DNA of 53,898 nt from Amulumruptor sp947039275 (GTDB lineage Bacteria; Bacteroidota; Bacteroidia; Bacteroidales; Muribaculaceae), in the NCBI GenBank assembly GCA_947039275.1, contig CAMQYL010000022.1, forward strand, positions 1 through 53,898, read 5' to 3'. The translations under genes were made by a program, and so were the position numbers. Positions 24,973 to 33,859 of the stretch are shown one piece after another; positions within the stretch are counted from its first letter, which is position 1, and every line of letters starts with the position of its first letter. Below the pieces are notes generated by a model that was not told where the DNA came from, made no database searches, and saw nothing but the letters and a program-made list of their open reading frames with translations.

Positions 24973-26499
24973 ATGGTTGACTTTACGCCGTTGCTCAGAC
25001 CGTATTTCCGTCATGTGGCACTGAAAGCACTCAGGAGCCATGACGATGTGGAGCGCGCGCAGATGCGTGTGTTTCGCGGTCTTGTCGGCAAGGGTGAGGC
25101 CACGCGCTATGGACGCAGATATGGCATCACGCGTGGCATGACCTACAGGGAATTTGCCGAGCGTGTGCCGCTTGTCAGTTATCCCGATGTCAGGGCTGAC
25201 ATAATGGATGCCGTGGAGGGGCATGCCGATATGCTGTGGCCCGGAATCACCAAGCGTTTCGCCCAGTCGTCAGGCACCACCGACGGCAAGAGCAAGTATG
25301 TGCCTCTGACCGATGACTCTCTGCGTATGAATCATTACCGCGGAGGTCTTTACAGCGTCGGCCACTACCTGCGTAATAATCCCGACAGTCATATATTCGG
25401 GGGAAAGGCATTCATACTCGGCGGTTCTTTTGCCAACGAAATAGCAGGTCTGCCTGAAGGAGTGAAGGTCGGAGACCTGTCGGCTCATCTGATTGACAAT
25501 ATCAACCCACTCGTGGAGCGTCTGCGAGTGCCCTCCCATGACACCGCCCTGATAGAGGCGTGGCACGAAAAACTGCCGAGGCTTATCTCTGAATCAGTCG
25601 CTCAGGATGTCACCAATATCTCAGGGGTGCCGTCATGGTTTCTGACGGTGCTCCGCGGAGTGCTGAAAGAGCGTGGAGCGTCATCGATACATGAGGTGTG
25701 GCCCAATCTGGAGGTCTTCTTCCACGGCGGCATCTCGTTTGACCCCTATAGGGAGCAGTATGCTGCTATCACTGACAGCTCACGTATGCACTATTTAGAG
25801 ACCTATAACGCTTCGGAAGGGTTCTTTGCCGTGCAGGATGACCCTGCGATACGTGCGATGCTGCTGATGATCACCGATGGTGTGTTCTATGAATTTATCC
25901 CTGTGGTACATTCCTCTGACGAGGCGCCCAAAGCCGTCCCAGCGTGGGAAGTGACAGATGGCGAAGTGTACGAGCTGATCATCACATCGTGCAACGGGCT
26001 GTGGCGTTACCGTCCCGGCGATACCGTTCGCATCCACGGCACTTCGCCGTTGCGTATCACCATCGAGGGGCGTACCAAGCAGTATATCAATGCTTTCGGC
26101 GAGGAACTGATGGTCTACAACGCCGATGCTGCCATGGCTGAGGCTTGCCATCAGACAGGTGCATCAGTGGTCAATTATACCGCCGCTCCGGTATATACCA
26201 CCGACAAGAGCAAGGGTCGGCATCAGTGGCTTGTGGAATTTGAGACCCGACCTGCTGACATGGATGCTTTTGCCGCTACGCTTGACAAGGCTCTCCAGAG
26301 TGTCAACAGCGACTATCAGGCGAAGCGTTCCGGCGATATATTCCTGGCGCAGTTGTCGCTGACCGAGGCTCGCAAAGGGCTGTTTGACGAGTGGCTTGCA
26401 TCTACCGGCAAGCTCGGAGGACAGCGTAAGGTGCCGCGTCTGTGTCCTGACCGCCATATCATAGAGCCGATGCTCACGCTTAACGAACGTAATCAATAA
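24973..26499 (+). CDS. GH3 auxin-responsive promoter family protein (acyl-acid amido synthetase-like)
   Basis: A 508-aa member of the bacterial GH3 branch of the ANL adenylating superfamily. It has the phosphate loop SSGTTDGKSKYVP, the GGISFDPYREQY and TYNASEGFFAVQDD blocks, and the C-terminal FGEELMVYNADAAMAEA. Plant GH3 proteins conjugate amino acids to hormone carboxylates via an acyl-adenylate; the substrate of the widespread Bacteroidetes proteins is unknown. The ATG at 24973 starts the conserved MVDFTPLLRPYF; the open frame upstream runs into repeat DNA. It ends 20 nt before the alkaline phosphatase gene, with which it probably shares a transcript. Confidence 0.88.
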   Translation: MVDFTPLLRPYFRHVALKALRSHDDVERAQMRVFRGLVGKGEATRYGRRYGITRGMTYREFAERVPLVSYPDVRADIMDAVEGHADMLWPGITKRFAQSSGTTDGKSKYVPLTDDSLRMNHYRGGLYSVGHYLRNNPDSHIFGGKAFILGGSFANEIAGLPEGVKVGDLSAHLIDNINPLVERLRVPSHDTALIEAWHEKLPRLISESVAQDVTNISGVPSWFLTVLRGVLKERGASSIHEVWPNLEVFFHGGISFDPYREQYAAITDSSRMHYLETYNASEGFFAVQDDPAIRAMLLMITDGVFYEFIPVVHSSDEAPKAVPAWEVTDGEVYELIITSCNGLWRYRPGDTVRIHGTSPLRITIEGRTKQYINAFGEELMVYNADAAMAEACHQTGASVVNYTAAPVYTTDKSKGRHQWLVEFETRPADMDAFAATLDKALQSVNSDYQAKRSGDIFLAQLSLTEARKGLFDEWLASTGKLGGQRKVPRLCPDRHIIEPMLTLNERNQ

Positions 26500-26519
26500 C
26501 CTTATATCTCCTTGAATCA

Positions 26520-27917
26520 ATGAAAACAGCTAATCTTCTCAAATCATTGTTTGTGTCGGCTGCAGTGTGCGGAGCGATGTCCGCCATGGCTGGCGATGCC
26601 AAATATATATTCTATTTCATCGGTGACGGCATGGGCGCAGGTCACGCCATGGCTACCGAAAGCTATATGCGTGACATCAAGAAGGCGGACACGCCGCTGA
26701 TGATGGCGTTCCCTGTGACAGGACTCATCTCTACATACTCCGCGTCAAGCCCTGTCACCGATTCTGCGGCTGCCGGTACCGCGCTTTCCACTGGCTCCAA
26801 GACCCGTAACAGCATGCTCGGCATGGATGCTGACACCACCGAGGTCTATTCCATAGCCCGGACTTTGTGTCAGGACGGCTACGGTATCGGTCTGGTTACC
26901 AATGTGGCTCCCGACGATGCGACCCCAGGCGCGTTTTACGCCCATGTGCCTAACCGCAAGATGTATTATGAGATTGGCTGTCAGGCGGCTGAGAGCGGAT
27001 ACGCATTCATCTCGGGGAGCAACTGGCGCGGACTCCGCGACAAGCAGGGGAAGCCTACCGACCTTCCGGAGCGTTTCGCTGAGGCAGGTTATGTCACTGT
27101 GCGCGGCACAGCCGGGCTTGACACCATAACATCTGCCAAGATGGTGATGCTGTCGCCTGATAGTGCTGCCTATGACTTAGGGTACACCATTGACCGCCAC
27201 GATCCACAGGCTCTCACTCTGGTGGATATGACCAAGGCTTGCCTTGACCAGATGCTCCGCGTCAGCCCTGACCGCTTCTTTATGATGGTCGAGGGCGGCA
27301 ATATCGACTGGGCAGGTCATGCCAATGATGCCGCTGCTGTCATAAAAGAGGTGTCACATTTTAATGATGCACTCGCGGTGGCATATGAGTTTTACAAGAA
27401 GCATCCCGACGAGACTCTGATAGTGGTCACCGCCGACCATGAGACCGGCGGTATGGGACTCGGCACTACATTTACAGGCTACAATCTGCGTCTTGATCTG
27501 ATCGACAACCAGAAGAAGTCAAAAGATCTCTTCAACCGCGATATCGAGGCGATGCTCAAGTCCCGCCGCATCTACACATTCGACGATGTGAAGGAGATGC
27601 TGACCGAGGATTTCGGCATGTACACAGCCATCCCTGTCACCGAGAAGCAGGATGCAGCTCTGCGCGATGCGTTCAAGCAGACATTCGTTGACCGTGACAA
27701 CTCTGAGCGCACTGTCACATATTATAAAAGCTATTCGCCGCTCGTGATGGAGACATTCCGCATACTCGGTGACCATTACGGCATAGGATTCACAACGGGA
27801 GAGCATTCCGGCTGCTTTGTGCCCCTTTATGCCGTCGGAGCGGGGGCGCAGGACTTCACCGGATTTTATGACAACACGCAGGTGCCGGTGAAGATACTCA
27901 ACCAAGCGGTCAAGTAA
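26520..27917 (+). CDS. Alkaline phosphatase, PhoA family
   Basis: Periplasmic metal-dependent phosphomonoesterase of 465 aa. A Sec signal peptide (MKTANLLKSLFVSAAVCGAMSAMAG) precedes FIGDGMGAGH with metal ligand Asp36 and the nucleophile Ser82 in VTDSAAAGTALSTG. The second metal site is given by EGGNIDWAGHANDA and VTADHETGGMG, and the last His by EHSGCFVPLYAVG. All catalytic features seem intact. No Pho-box can be recognised. It is cotranscribed at most with GH3 upstream. Confidence 0.93.
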   Translation: MKTANLLKSLFVSAAVCGAMSAMAGDAKYIFYFIGDGMGAGHAMATESYMRDIKKADTPLMMAFPVTGLISTYSASSPVTDSAAAGTALSTGSKTRNSMLGMDADTTEVYSIARTLCQDGYGIGLVTNVAPDDATPGAFYAHVPNRKMYYEIGCQAAESGYAFISGSNWRGLRDKQGKPTDLPERFAEAGYVTVRGTAGLDTITSAKMVMLSPDSAAYDLGYTIDRHDPQALTLVDMTKACLDQMLRVSPDRFFMMVEGGNIDWAGHANDAAAVIKEVSHFNDALAVAYEFYKKHPDETLIVVTADHETGGMGLGTTFTGYNLRLDLIDNQKKSKDLFNRDIEAMLKSRRIYTFDDVKEMLTEDFGMYTAIPVTEKQDAALRDAFKQTFVDRDNSERTVTYYKSYSPLVMETFRILGDHYGIGFTTGEHSGCFVPLYAVGAGAQDFTGFYDNTQVPVKILNQAVK

Positions 27918-27962
27918 AGCGTTATAACGAGTAGCTGAAACCATGTGATAATAACGCAGGAC

Positions 27963-28044
27963 TGTAGGGACATGCCGTGGCATGTCCGCTGCGCCAGACG
28001 TATTGCCACCGTGGGAAGCGGACATGCCACGGCATGTCCCTACA
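27963..28044. repeat. Inverted pair of ACATGCC-type palindromes
   Basis: TGTAGGGACATGCCGTGGC at the left and GCCACGGCATGTCCCTACA at the right enclose a spacer containing CCAGACGTATTGCC. A near-identical spacer (CCAGGCGTATTGCC) is inside the pair at 35017-35100, so these are copies of one element. Confidence 0.75.
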
Positions 28045-28084
28045 GACAGATAGATAATCACGTTATTTTTATAGAAAATTAGAT

Positions 28085-28720
28085 ATGACTATCAGAAAAT
28101 TCATCATCGCATTAATAGCCATAGTGTTGGCTGGTGGCTCTGCCGTGGCAGCCGAACGTATAAAAGTGGACCGCAAGGCTCTCGCATCGGTCGTGACCAA
28201 GACCCCGGATAAGCGTAATGCCCTTGTGGCAAAGTATGAAAAGGGTGAGAGCCTGACACCTGCCGAGATGGCTGTGGTGTATTACGGTCAGGCTTATGTG
28301 CCCGGTCACAAGCCGGCGGCAAGCTATCCTGATGTGGATGCCGCGTATGCCAAGAAGGACTATCCCTCCACGCTGACATTGGTTGATGCAGTGCTTCGCG
28401 AAAATCCGGTGGCTCTCAATCAACTTTTCCGCGGATATGTGGCAGCTGCCAACAGCACAGAGCCTCGTGTGAAAGCCCGAGCCGAGAACTTCCAGAAGCG
28501 CATCGATGCCATATGCTCGCTCATATTCTCGTCGGGCAGCGGCGTGACAGGTGAGGAACCATTCATCGTGCTGACCACCGAGGATGCCATGGCTTTTGTG
28601 CGCAACTATTTGCAGCCCACCGAGATACTCGGTCAGGCGCAGGTCGACGGCATGGATGCCGTCAAAGTGAAATGGCCTGACCAGACGGAGCCGGTGATAT
28701 TCTACTTCGCCCGTCCATGA
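28085..28720 (+). CDS. Secreted DUF4919-like protein
   Basis: A 211-aa protein with a Sec signal (MTIRKFIIALIAIVLAGGSAVAAE) and a helical body. The segments VYYGQAYVPGHKPAASYPD, PVALNQLFRGYVAA and VTGEEPFIVLTTEDAMAFVRNYL agree with the Bacteroidales DUF4919 family as I know it. No enzymatic motif is visible. It ends in an ATGA overlap with the glycosyltransferase gene, so the two are translationally coupled. Function unknown; periplasmic by its signal peptide. Confidence 0.75.
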   Translation: MTIRKFIIALIAIVLAGGSAVAAERIKVDRKALASVVTKTPDKRNALVAKYEKGESLTPAEMAVVYYGQAYVPGHKPAASYPDVDAAYAKKDYPSTLTLVDAVLRENPVALNQLFRGYVAAANSTEPRVKARAENFQKRIDAICSLIFSSGSGVTGEEPFIVLTTEDAMAFVRNYLQPTEILGQAQVDGMDAVKVKWPDQTEPVIFYFARP

Positions 28721-29859
28721 TCATCGGATTTGACGGCAAGAGGGCGGTAAGCAATTTCACCGGTCTGGGAAATTACAGCCGCTTAGTGGTGGACGCATTG
28801 GCTGACGAACTACCTGACGACCGTCTGCTGCTCTATGCTCCGCGTCTGCGCCAGTCAGCTCGCCTGGCTCGTGTGCTGGAGCATGACAATGTGGAGGTGA
28901 GGACTCCACGCAGCGCGGCATGGCGGCGAGCCTCAGGACTCTGGCGGGTGCAGAGAGGCATCACATCGGATGTGATTGCTGACGGGGTGCAACTGTTCCA
29001 CGGGCTGAGCAACGAGCTGCCGCTTGACATCTCACGCGCCGGCATACCTACGGTAGTTACCATCCATGATCTTATTTTCAAGCACTTTACGCGCGGATAT
29101 AAGCGAGCCGACAGGCTGATCTATGATTTCAAGTTCCGTCGGGCAGCCGAAACAGCCACGCGCATCATCGCGGTCTCGGAGGCTACGCGCCGTGACATCA
29201 TATCGTCATATGGGATTGCACCTGACAAGATCGATGTAGTGTATCAAGGGTGTGATGCCGGTTTCTTACGCCCCGTTGCCGAGGATGAAATAGCGGCTGT
29301 AATGGCTAAATACTCACTGCCTGAGCGGTATATAGTCAGCGTAGGGACTATAGAGCCTCGTAAAAACCAGATGCTCACGCTCGCTGCCCTGCCGCAGCTG
29401 CCACATGATGTCAAGGCGGTCATTGTCGGTCGCGCCACACCTTATATGGACGAGTTGGCGCGGTTTGTCCGCGAGAAGCATCTTGGCGAGAGGGTAGCGT
29501 TTGTGCATGATGCCCCGTTTGCCGACTTGCCGGCTCTGTATGCCGGGGCGACCGTGGCGGCATATACATCGCGTATGGAAGGTTTCGGCATCCCGGTAAT
29601 CGAGGCAATCAATTGCGGTACGCCCGTGGTGGCTTGCACTGGTACATGCCTTGAAGAGGCTGGCGGTCCGGGAGCACTTTATGTGCATCCTGACGATGCA
29701 GAGGAGATGGCGCATGCCGTCAACCGTCTGCTTGATGACGAGTCGCTCCGCGCAGCCATGGTCGATGCCGGACGCGGCTACGTGTCTCGTTTCACCCCCG
29801 CGAAGTTCACCGCCGACCTCCTCCGCGTCTATCGCAAAGCTCTCGGGGAGTATCGGTGA
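28717..29859 (+). CDS. Glycosyltransferase, GT4/GT1-type
   Basis: A 380-aa GT-B glycosyltransferase. The C-terminal domain has the retaining-enzyme motif EGFGIPVIEAINCGTPVVA with the two Glu seven residues apart, and SVGTIEPRKNQ as the usual domain-linker start. The N-terminal part begins IGFDGKRAVSNFTGLGNYSRL, as in mannosyltransferase-like GT4 proteins. Donor and acceptor are unknown. Its start overlaps the DUF4919-like stop (ATGA). Cytoplasmic or membrane-peripheral. Confidence 0.88.
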   Translation: MIIGFDGKRAVSNFTGLGNYSRLVVDALADELPDDRLLLYAPRLRQSARLARVLEHDNVEVRTPRSAAWRRASGLWRVQRGITSDVIADGVQLFHGLSNELPLDISRAGIPTVVTIHDLIFKHFTRGYKRADRLIYDFKFRRAAETATRIIAVSEATRRDIISSYGIAPDKIDVVYQGCDAGFLRPVAEDEIAAVMAKYSLPERYIVSVGTIEPRKNQMLTLAALPQLPHDVKAVIVGRATPYMDELARFVREKHLGERVAFVHDAPFADLPALYAGATVAAYTSRMEGFGIPVIEAINCGTPVVACTGTCLEEAGGPGALYVHPDDAEEMAHAVNRLLDDESLRAAMVDAGRGYVSRFTPAKFTADLLRVYRKALGEYR

Positions 29860-30066
29860 AAAGCAAATAAAGTAACGTAGTGACGCGGCTCATGTGGTAG
29901 TCACTAACGGTATACTGGTGCGTCAGGACACGTCGGAGACGTGGTTGCCGTGCGAAACCCCATGCACGGCGCGCCAGCGACGTACATGGGGCAGTGGTGG
30001 CTCATCTAAAGATGCAACCTCGGAGAGGTTGTGACCCACACAACATCCGATGTTCAGATATTTTGT

Positions 30067-30075
30067 TATCTTTGT
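30067..30075 (+). promoter_or_regulatory. -7 box before the transposase gene
   Basis: TATCTTTGT ends 4 nt before the ATG at 30080, so the transposase has its own promoter placed just inside the left REP arm. Confidence 0.5.
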
Positions 30076-30079
30076 CTGC

Positions 30080-30529
30080 ATGAGTAAAGCCAGTAACCAC
30101 ATCCATGCCGTCATCAATACCTACCATCGGCGTATGACCATAGACATTGCCCATGCTGAGTCTTTATACCGCTTTATATGGTCTTTACTGCGTGATAGGG
30201 ATTGCCACCTCTACCGCATTGGAGGGATAGAGAATCACGTCCACATGCTTTTTGATTTGCATCCACGCCATGCTTTGATGGACGTGATGCGCGACATCAA
30301 GCGCGAGAGCAGTAAATGGATGAAATCATCAGGATTGTTTCCTGCATTTGAGGGTTGGGGAAAGGAATACTTTGCATGCAGTCGCAGCCACGAAGGATTA
30401 GACACTGTGATAGAGTATATAAAATGCCAACGAGAGCATCATTATGGCAAGGGAGTGACGTTTGAGGCTGAATTCCGTGCCATGGTAGAGGGGGAGTCTA
30501 TGCGTTGGGATGAACATCTGCTTACATAG
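30080..30529 (+). CDS. REP-associated tyrosine transposase (Y1/IS200-like)
   Basis: A 149-aa single-strand-DNA transposase or nickase of the Y1 HUH superfamily. The HUH motif is His53-Val-His55 in ENHVHMLFDLHP and the catalytic tyrosine is Tyr113 in VIEYIKCQREHH. The N-terminal MSKASNHIHAVINTYHRR is a variant of the usual first strand. It seems complete. The gene is embedded between two inverted REP arms. The start is placed at 30080 behind a -7 box; an in-frame ATG at 30050 adds MFRYFVIFVC. It would act on hairpins at the arm ends, spreading REPs; the orphan arms nearby fit this. Confidence 0.85.
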   Translation: MSKASNHIHAVINTYHRRMTIDIAHAESLYRFIWSLLRDRDCHLYRIGGIENHVHMLFDLHPRHALMDVMRDIKRESSKWMKSSGLFPAFEGWGKEYFACSRSHEGLDTVIEYIKCQREHHYGKGVTFEAEFRAMVEGESMRWDEHLLT

Positions 30530-30836
30530 GTTGGTGTGTCCCAACCTCTCCGAGGTAGATTCTTGGTTGGTTATAGACTACCCCATGAACGTCGCTGACG
30601 CGCCGTGCATGGGGTTTCGCACGGCTGCCACGTCTCCGACGTGACTTTTTGCTGTCTTTATGTCAATTATGCTACGTTGTGTGTATTGACGGATTGGCAT
30701 CAATCTAAGAGAACGACAGTGTTGCGGCGTATATATGGGTAGATGACTTGTCGGCGCGAACAGGAAATATGTTGTAGAACATGCGTGGGCAGCATGGTTT
30801 TGCAGTTATAAGTGTTTGTTAATGAATATTAACAAT

Positions 30837-30873
30837 GGGGGGGGGTAATTTATTAAATTCTGTTTAATTTTGT
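30837..30873 (+). promoter_or_regulatory. G9 tract and -7 box before the CsgG-like gene
   Basis: A run of nine G (30837-30845) lies exactly where the -33 element should be, 19 nt upstream of TAATTTTGT (30865-30873). No TTTG replaces it. Length changes in the run would alter the promoter. The rest of 30644-30979 shows no gene; the leader from the -7 box to the ATG is about 100 nt. Confidence 0.45.
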
Positions 30874-30979
30874 GGAACAGAAGCGCAGACAAGGGTGTAT
30901 GCGCCGTAAATGACCAATCAGCGATAACACATTTTTAACCAAATAACATTCTACAACACTAAACACAAAAGCATTAACC

Positions 30980-31888
30980 ATGAAGATTATTACACGAACA
31001 GTCAGCGCAATCGCGCTCGCAATGTCACTTGCTATGCCGCTCGTCGCATCAGCCAACGTGCAGGAGATGGAATCAAAGGGCAAGCCCAACGTGCTCATCG
31101 ACTACTTCTGGCGTTCGACCGATATCCCCTTTGCAGCTGCCGAACAGCTCCGCGGCTATGTGATGGAGAGCCTTGTAAACACCAAGCGTGCCGAGATCAT
31201 GGATGTAGACACCAAATCAACGTTACGTATCGAGGCTGAACGTCGCGAGGCAGGTGTAGAGGCTGGAGATGATGCCGAACGCATGAAGGTCATGGCTCAG
31301 GAGGGCGCAAACTTCCTTGTTGACGGACGTATTACTTCGCTTGTTACAGAGAAAAAGAAAAATGATGACGGCGGTATATACTATACAAGCCAGGTCGGTT
31401 ACACCCTTAAGGTCATCAACCCCAATGATGGCAAGACCATTCTCACCCGCAGTTTTACTCATGGCGGTGAGCTTTTCGGCGACAATGTAGGCAATACCCC
31501 CGAAGAAGCTGTGACAAAGGCTGTAAAGAAAGCTCGCGATGGCGTGAGTGGCTTTTTCCAGGAAGCATTCCCCCTGTTTGGTCTGCTCCTTGAGGCTGGC
31601 GAAGTGAAAGACGGCAAGGTCAACACTGCCTATATGAGTCTCGGCGAAGCTCACGGTGTGGCGAAGAAGGATAAGTTCGATGTATGCGTAGTGCGTGAAA
31701 TCGCAGGTCGCAAGTCAGTGAAGGCTATCGCTGAAGCCGAAGTTACAGCCGTAGAAGGTGATGATATCTCTGCCGTGAAAATCAAGAAGAATCAGAAGGA
31801 GCTTAAGGCAGCCATCGATGGCGGACAGACTATCGTGTTCAAGTCTGTTCCCAAAAAAGCTGGCGGTCTGGGCGGATTCAAGCTTTAA
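30980..31888 (+). CDS. Secreted CsgG/HfaB-like protein
   Basis: A 302-aa exported protein with a Sec signal (cleavage after VASA) and a CsgG-like body: an N-terminal strand PNVLIDYFWRSTDIPFAAAEQLRGYVMESL, the stress segment AQEGANFLVDGRITSLV, a YTLKVINPNDGKTILTRSF strand and helix. CsgG forms an outer-membrane secretion channel for curli; many relatives (LpoB, TolB_N-like) are accessory envelope proteins. There is no lipobox cysteine at the signal cleavage site, so it is probably soluble in the periplasm. First gene of a six-gene plus-strand set. Function unknown. Confidence 0.65.
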   Translation: MKIITRTVSAIALAMSLAMPLVASANVQEMESKGKPNVLIDYFWRSTDIPFAAAEQLRGYVMESLVNTKRAEIMDVDTKSTLRIEAERREAGVEAGDDAERMKVMAQEGANFLVDGRITSLVTEKKKNDDGGIYYTSQVGYTLKVINPNDGKTILTRSFTHGGELFGDNVGNTPEEAVTKAVKKARDGVSGFFQEAFPLFGLLLEAGEVKDGKVNTAYMSLGEAHGVAKKDKFDVCVVREIAGRKSVKAIAEAEVTAVEGDDISAVKIKKNQKELKAAIDGGQTIVFKSVPKKAGGLGGFKL

Positions 31889-31911
31889 ACCAACGATAAA
31901 CCACAAAACAC

Positions 31912-33201
31912 ATGACTATGCAGCGTAGGTTCATGTGCATCATGACTGTGATTCTGTGTCTGGGCATCGCCCGGGCACAGAATTATAGTGATGATGTGCA
32001 GTATATATCTGGGGACGAGAACGCCGTGACTGTGCAGGCTACCGGCGTTGACGAGAAAAAGAAAGAAGCGGAGGCGATGGCGATAAAATCGGCTTTCCAT
32101 TGCTTGTTTCACTCTGGCGTGACGGGACTTAAGGACGGTCAGCCGATACTGAGCGAGACGAAGCCCGACTATGACTACCGTTTCCTCCACGACGGGCGGT
32201 ATATCAACTATATCATCGGTCAGCCCCGCACACTTGAAACCAAGAAGATTGGCAACAAGCAGCGCGCCACTGTGGTGGTGTCCATCAATCTGCGCACTCT
32301 CAAGACCGAACTTACGCGTAACCGTCAGGTGTTTTCACCTGCATGGGCTGATGCCAAGAAGAAAGACCCGACATCGGCTCTCAACCCTACGATAGTCGTG
32401 GTGCCGTATACCGACGGCAATGACGGCTACAGCTTCGAGGCGATGCGCCGCCGCATAGAGGCGCACCCTGCCGAACGGTATGCGGTGGAGCGCGTGGCAG
32501 AGGCTTTCCAGAACCATGGCTTCAAGACCCGTGACTTCGTGACGCAGCTACAGAACAGCAAAAACGCCGATGTGCTACGCGCCGGCTCGCAGGCTGACGA
32601 TGCCACTATGATGGTGCAGCAGCTCCCTGGTGACATCGTGGTGACTGTTGGCATCTCGGCTCAGACCAACGGCAACACTACCCGCGTGAGCCTCAACACA
32701 GGTGCGGTGGAGCGTCAGACTGCCGGACGGCTTGCCACCAAGACATTTGCCAGCGGATATTACCACACTACAGATACCACATTTCTCGTGCGCGAAGCCA
32801 TCAAGCAGATTGAAAATGACTTTTTCAAGCAGCTACAGGCTTCGTTCGAGCAGATGATCAACAAGGGTCGCGAGGTGCAGCTTGACATCAACCTCTCTGA
32901 GACTGTCAGCGACTGGGACTTCGACCAGGACTCGCCCGAGAGCGGCGAATATTTCAAGGACGCGCTTGACGACTGGCTACGCGAAAACGCATTCCATGGC
33001 GTGTATGACATGAGCCAGAGCACCGACAAATATATCCGCGCCTCGATCAACGTGCCGCTGTGGAACGCCGCCCGCAACCGCTCCTACACGCTGTCGAACT
33101 TCGGCAGCGACCTGCGCAAATTCTTCAAGAAGCAGCTCGGTGAAAACTACAAAGCCTCCGTCACCGCCATGGGTCAGAGCATGACCATCATGATCGAGTG
33201 A
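31912..33201 (+). CDS. Secreted FlgT/DUF6175-like protein
   Basis: A 429-aa exported protein (signal MTMQRRFMCIMTVILCLGIARAQ). Residues about 35-75 (AVTVQATGVDEKKKEAEAMAIKSAF) resemble the LPP20/FlgT N-domain, in which residues are arranged as a strand then a long helix. Residues about 155-300 (NPTIVVVPYTDGNDG, then a helix and HGFKTRDFV) resemble the FlgT/CsgG middle domain. The C-terminal third may repeat an LPP20-like fold. I assign the DUF6175 name from memory and with less certainty. It begins 23 nt after the CsgG-like gene and must share its transcript. No enzymatic motif is visible. Confidence 0.6.
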   Translation: MTMQRRFMCIMTVILCLGIARAQNYSDDVQYISGDENAVTVQATGVDEKKKEAEAMAIKSAFHCLFHSGVTGLKDGQPILSETKPDYDYRFLHDGRYINYIIGQPRTLETKKIGNKQRATVVVSINLRTLKTELTRNRQVFSPAWADAKKKDPTSALNPTIVVVPYTDGNDGYSFEAMRRRIEAHPAERYAVERVAEAFQNHGFKTRDFVTQLQNSKNADVLRAGSQADDATMMVQQLPGDIVVTVGISAQTNGNTTRVSLNTGAVERQTAGRLATKTFASGYYHTTDTTFLVREAIKQIENDFFKQLQASFEQMINKGREVQLDINLSETVSDWDFDQDSPESGEYFKDALDDWLRENAFHGVYDMSQSTDKYIRASINVPLWNAARNRSYTLSNFGSDLRKFFKKQLGENYKASVTAMGQSMTIMIE

Positions 33202-33261
33202 GATATACGATTTTGTAGGGACATGCTACAATGCTGTTTAATTAAGGTGCAGATGTGGATA

Positions 33262-33549
33262 GATACGTCGGAGACGTATCAGTCGTGCGTAACCCCATGC
33301 ACGGAGCGTCAGCGAACGTTCATGGGGTTAGATGACACACGCTTAGAATCAACCTCGGAGAGGTTGGGGCATGCCCTCGTTTCTGCACCGCCAATTTTAT
33401 TTCTTGCATTAAATCAATGACTTACATATATAATCATGCGTGCCACAACCTCTCCGAGGTTGATTTGAGAGGAGCGTCATGCACCCCATGTACGTTCGCT
33501 GACGCTCCGTGCATGGGGTTACGCACAGCTGGCACGTCTCCGACGTACC
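33262..33549. repeat. Orphan pair of inverted REP arms
   Basis: Left arm 33262-33366 and inverted right arm 33443-33549 match the arms of the transposase element at 29929-30643, but enclose only about 76 nt without a gene. The hairpin at 33262-33280 is GATACGTC-GGA-GACGTATC, whereas the transposase copy has CACGTC-GGA-GACGTG: the loop is kept and one stem pair has changed on both sides. Confidence 0.75.
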
Positions 33550-33632
33550 TCTTCTATTGGACCCATCGGACTTGTCTGATTCAACAGCATTGGGAGGTGT
33601 TACAAAACTCCACATCACACGATGTCGTAGGG

Positions 33633-33838
33633 AGGGTGTTGCAGAACTCTAAATCGAACAATGTTGTAGGGACATGCCATGGCATGTCTAATATGCAAGT
33701 GCTTGAGTATCAGCAGACATGCCATGGCATGTCCCTACATCAAACAGATATGTCGCCAAAATTGACAGGTTCTGCAACACCTTCTAATATGCAAGCATCT
33801 GAGTATCAGCGGACATGCCACGGCATGTCCCTACATGT
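33633..33838. repeat. Composite palindromic element with duplicated right half
   Basis: GGGTGTTGCAGAACT at the left and GGTTCTGCAACACC ending at about 33781 are inverted arms around two GACATGCCATGGCATGTC-type palindromes. A direct repeat follows: TAATATGCAAG...GAGTATCAGC plus palindrome occurs at about 33689-33740 and again at about 33784-33838. With the REP pair this fills the 658-nt gap between two genes of the envelope set; I see no gene in the gap. Confidence 0.7.
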
Positions 33839-33859
33839 TAACTAAATCATGACTGGATT

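Larger units (their letters stand above)
29929..30643. mobile_element. REP-associated Y1 transposase element (RAYT with inverted REP arms)
   Basis: A 715-bp unit: left REP arm (29929-30036), Y1 transposase gene, inverted right arm (30541-30643). The arms agree over about 100 nt, and each contains hairpins including CACGTC-GGA-GACGTG and AACCTC-GGA-GAGGTT with the same GGA loop. An orphan arm pair without transposase is at 33262-33549 and a degenerate arm at 40588-40660. This is the layout of a RAYT acting on its cognate REPs. Confidence 0.75.

Noticed and set aside
33601..33840. CRISPR array suggested by repeated 18-bp palindromes
   Set aside because: Repeat spacing is irregular, copies are in opposite orientations, spacers are related to each other, and no cas genes are present.
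33417..33845. 142-aa open frame in the gap between secreted-protein genes
   Set aside because: It is a translation of REP arms and palindromes (repeated ACHGMS-type peptides from ACATGCCATGGCATGTC); no coding character.
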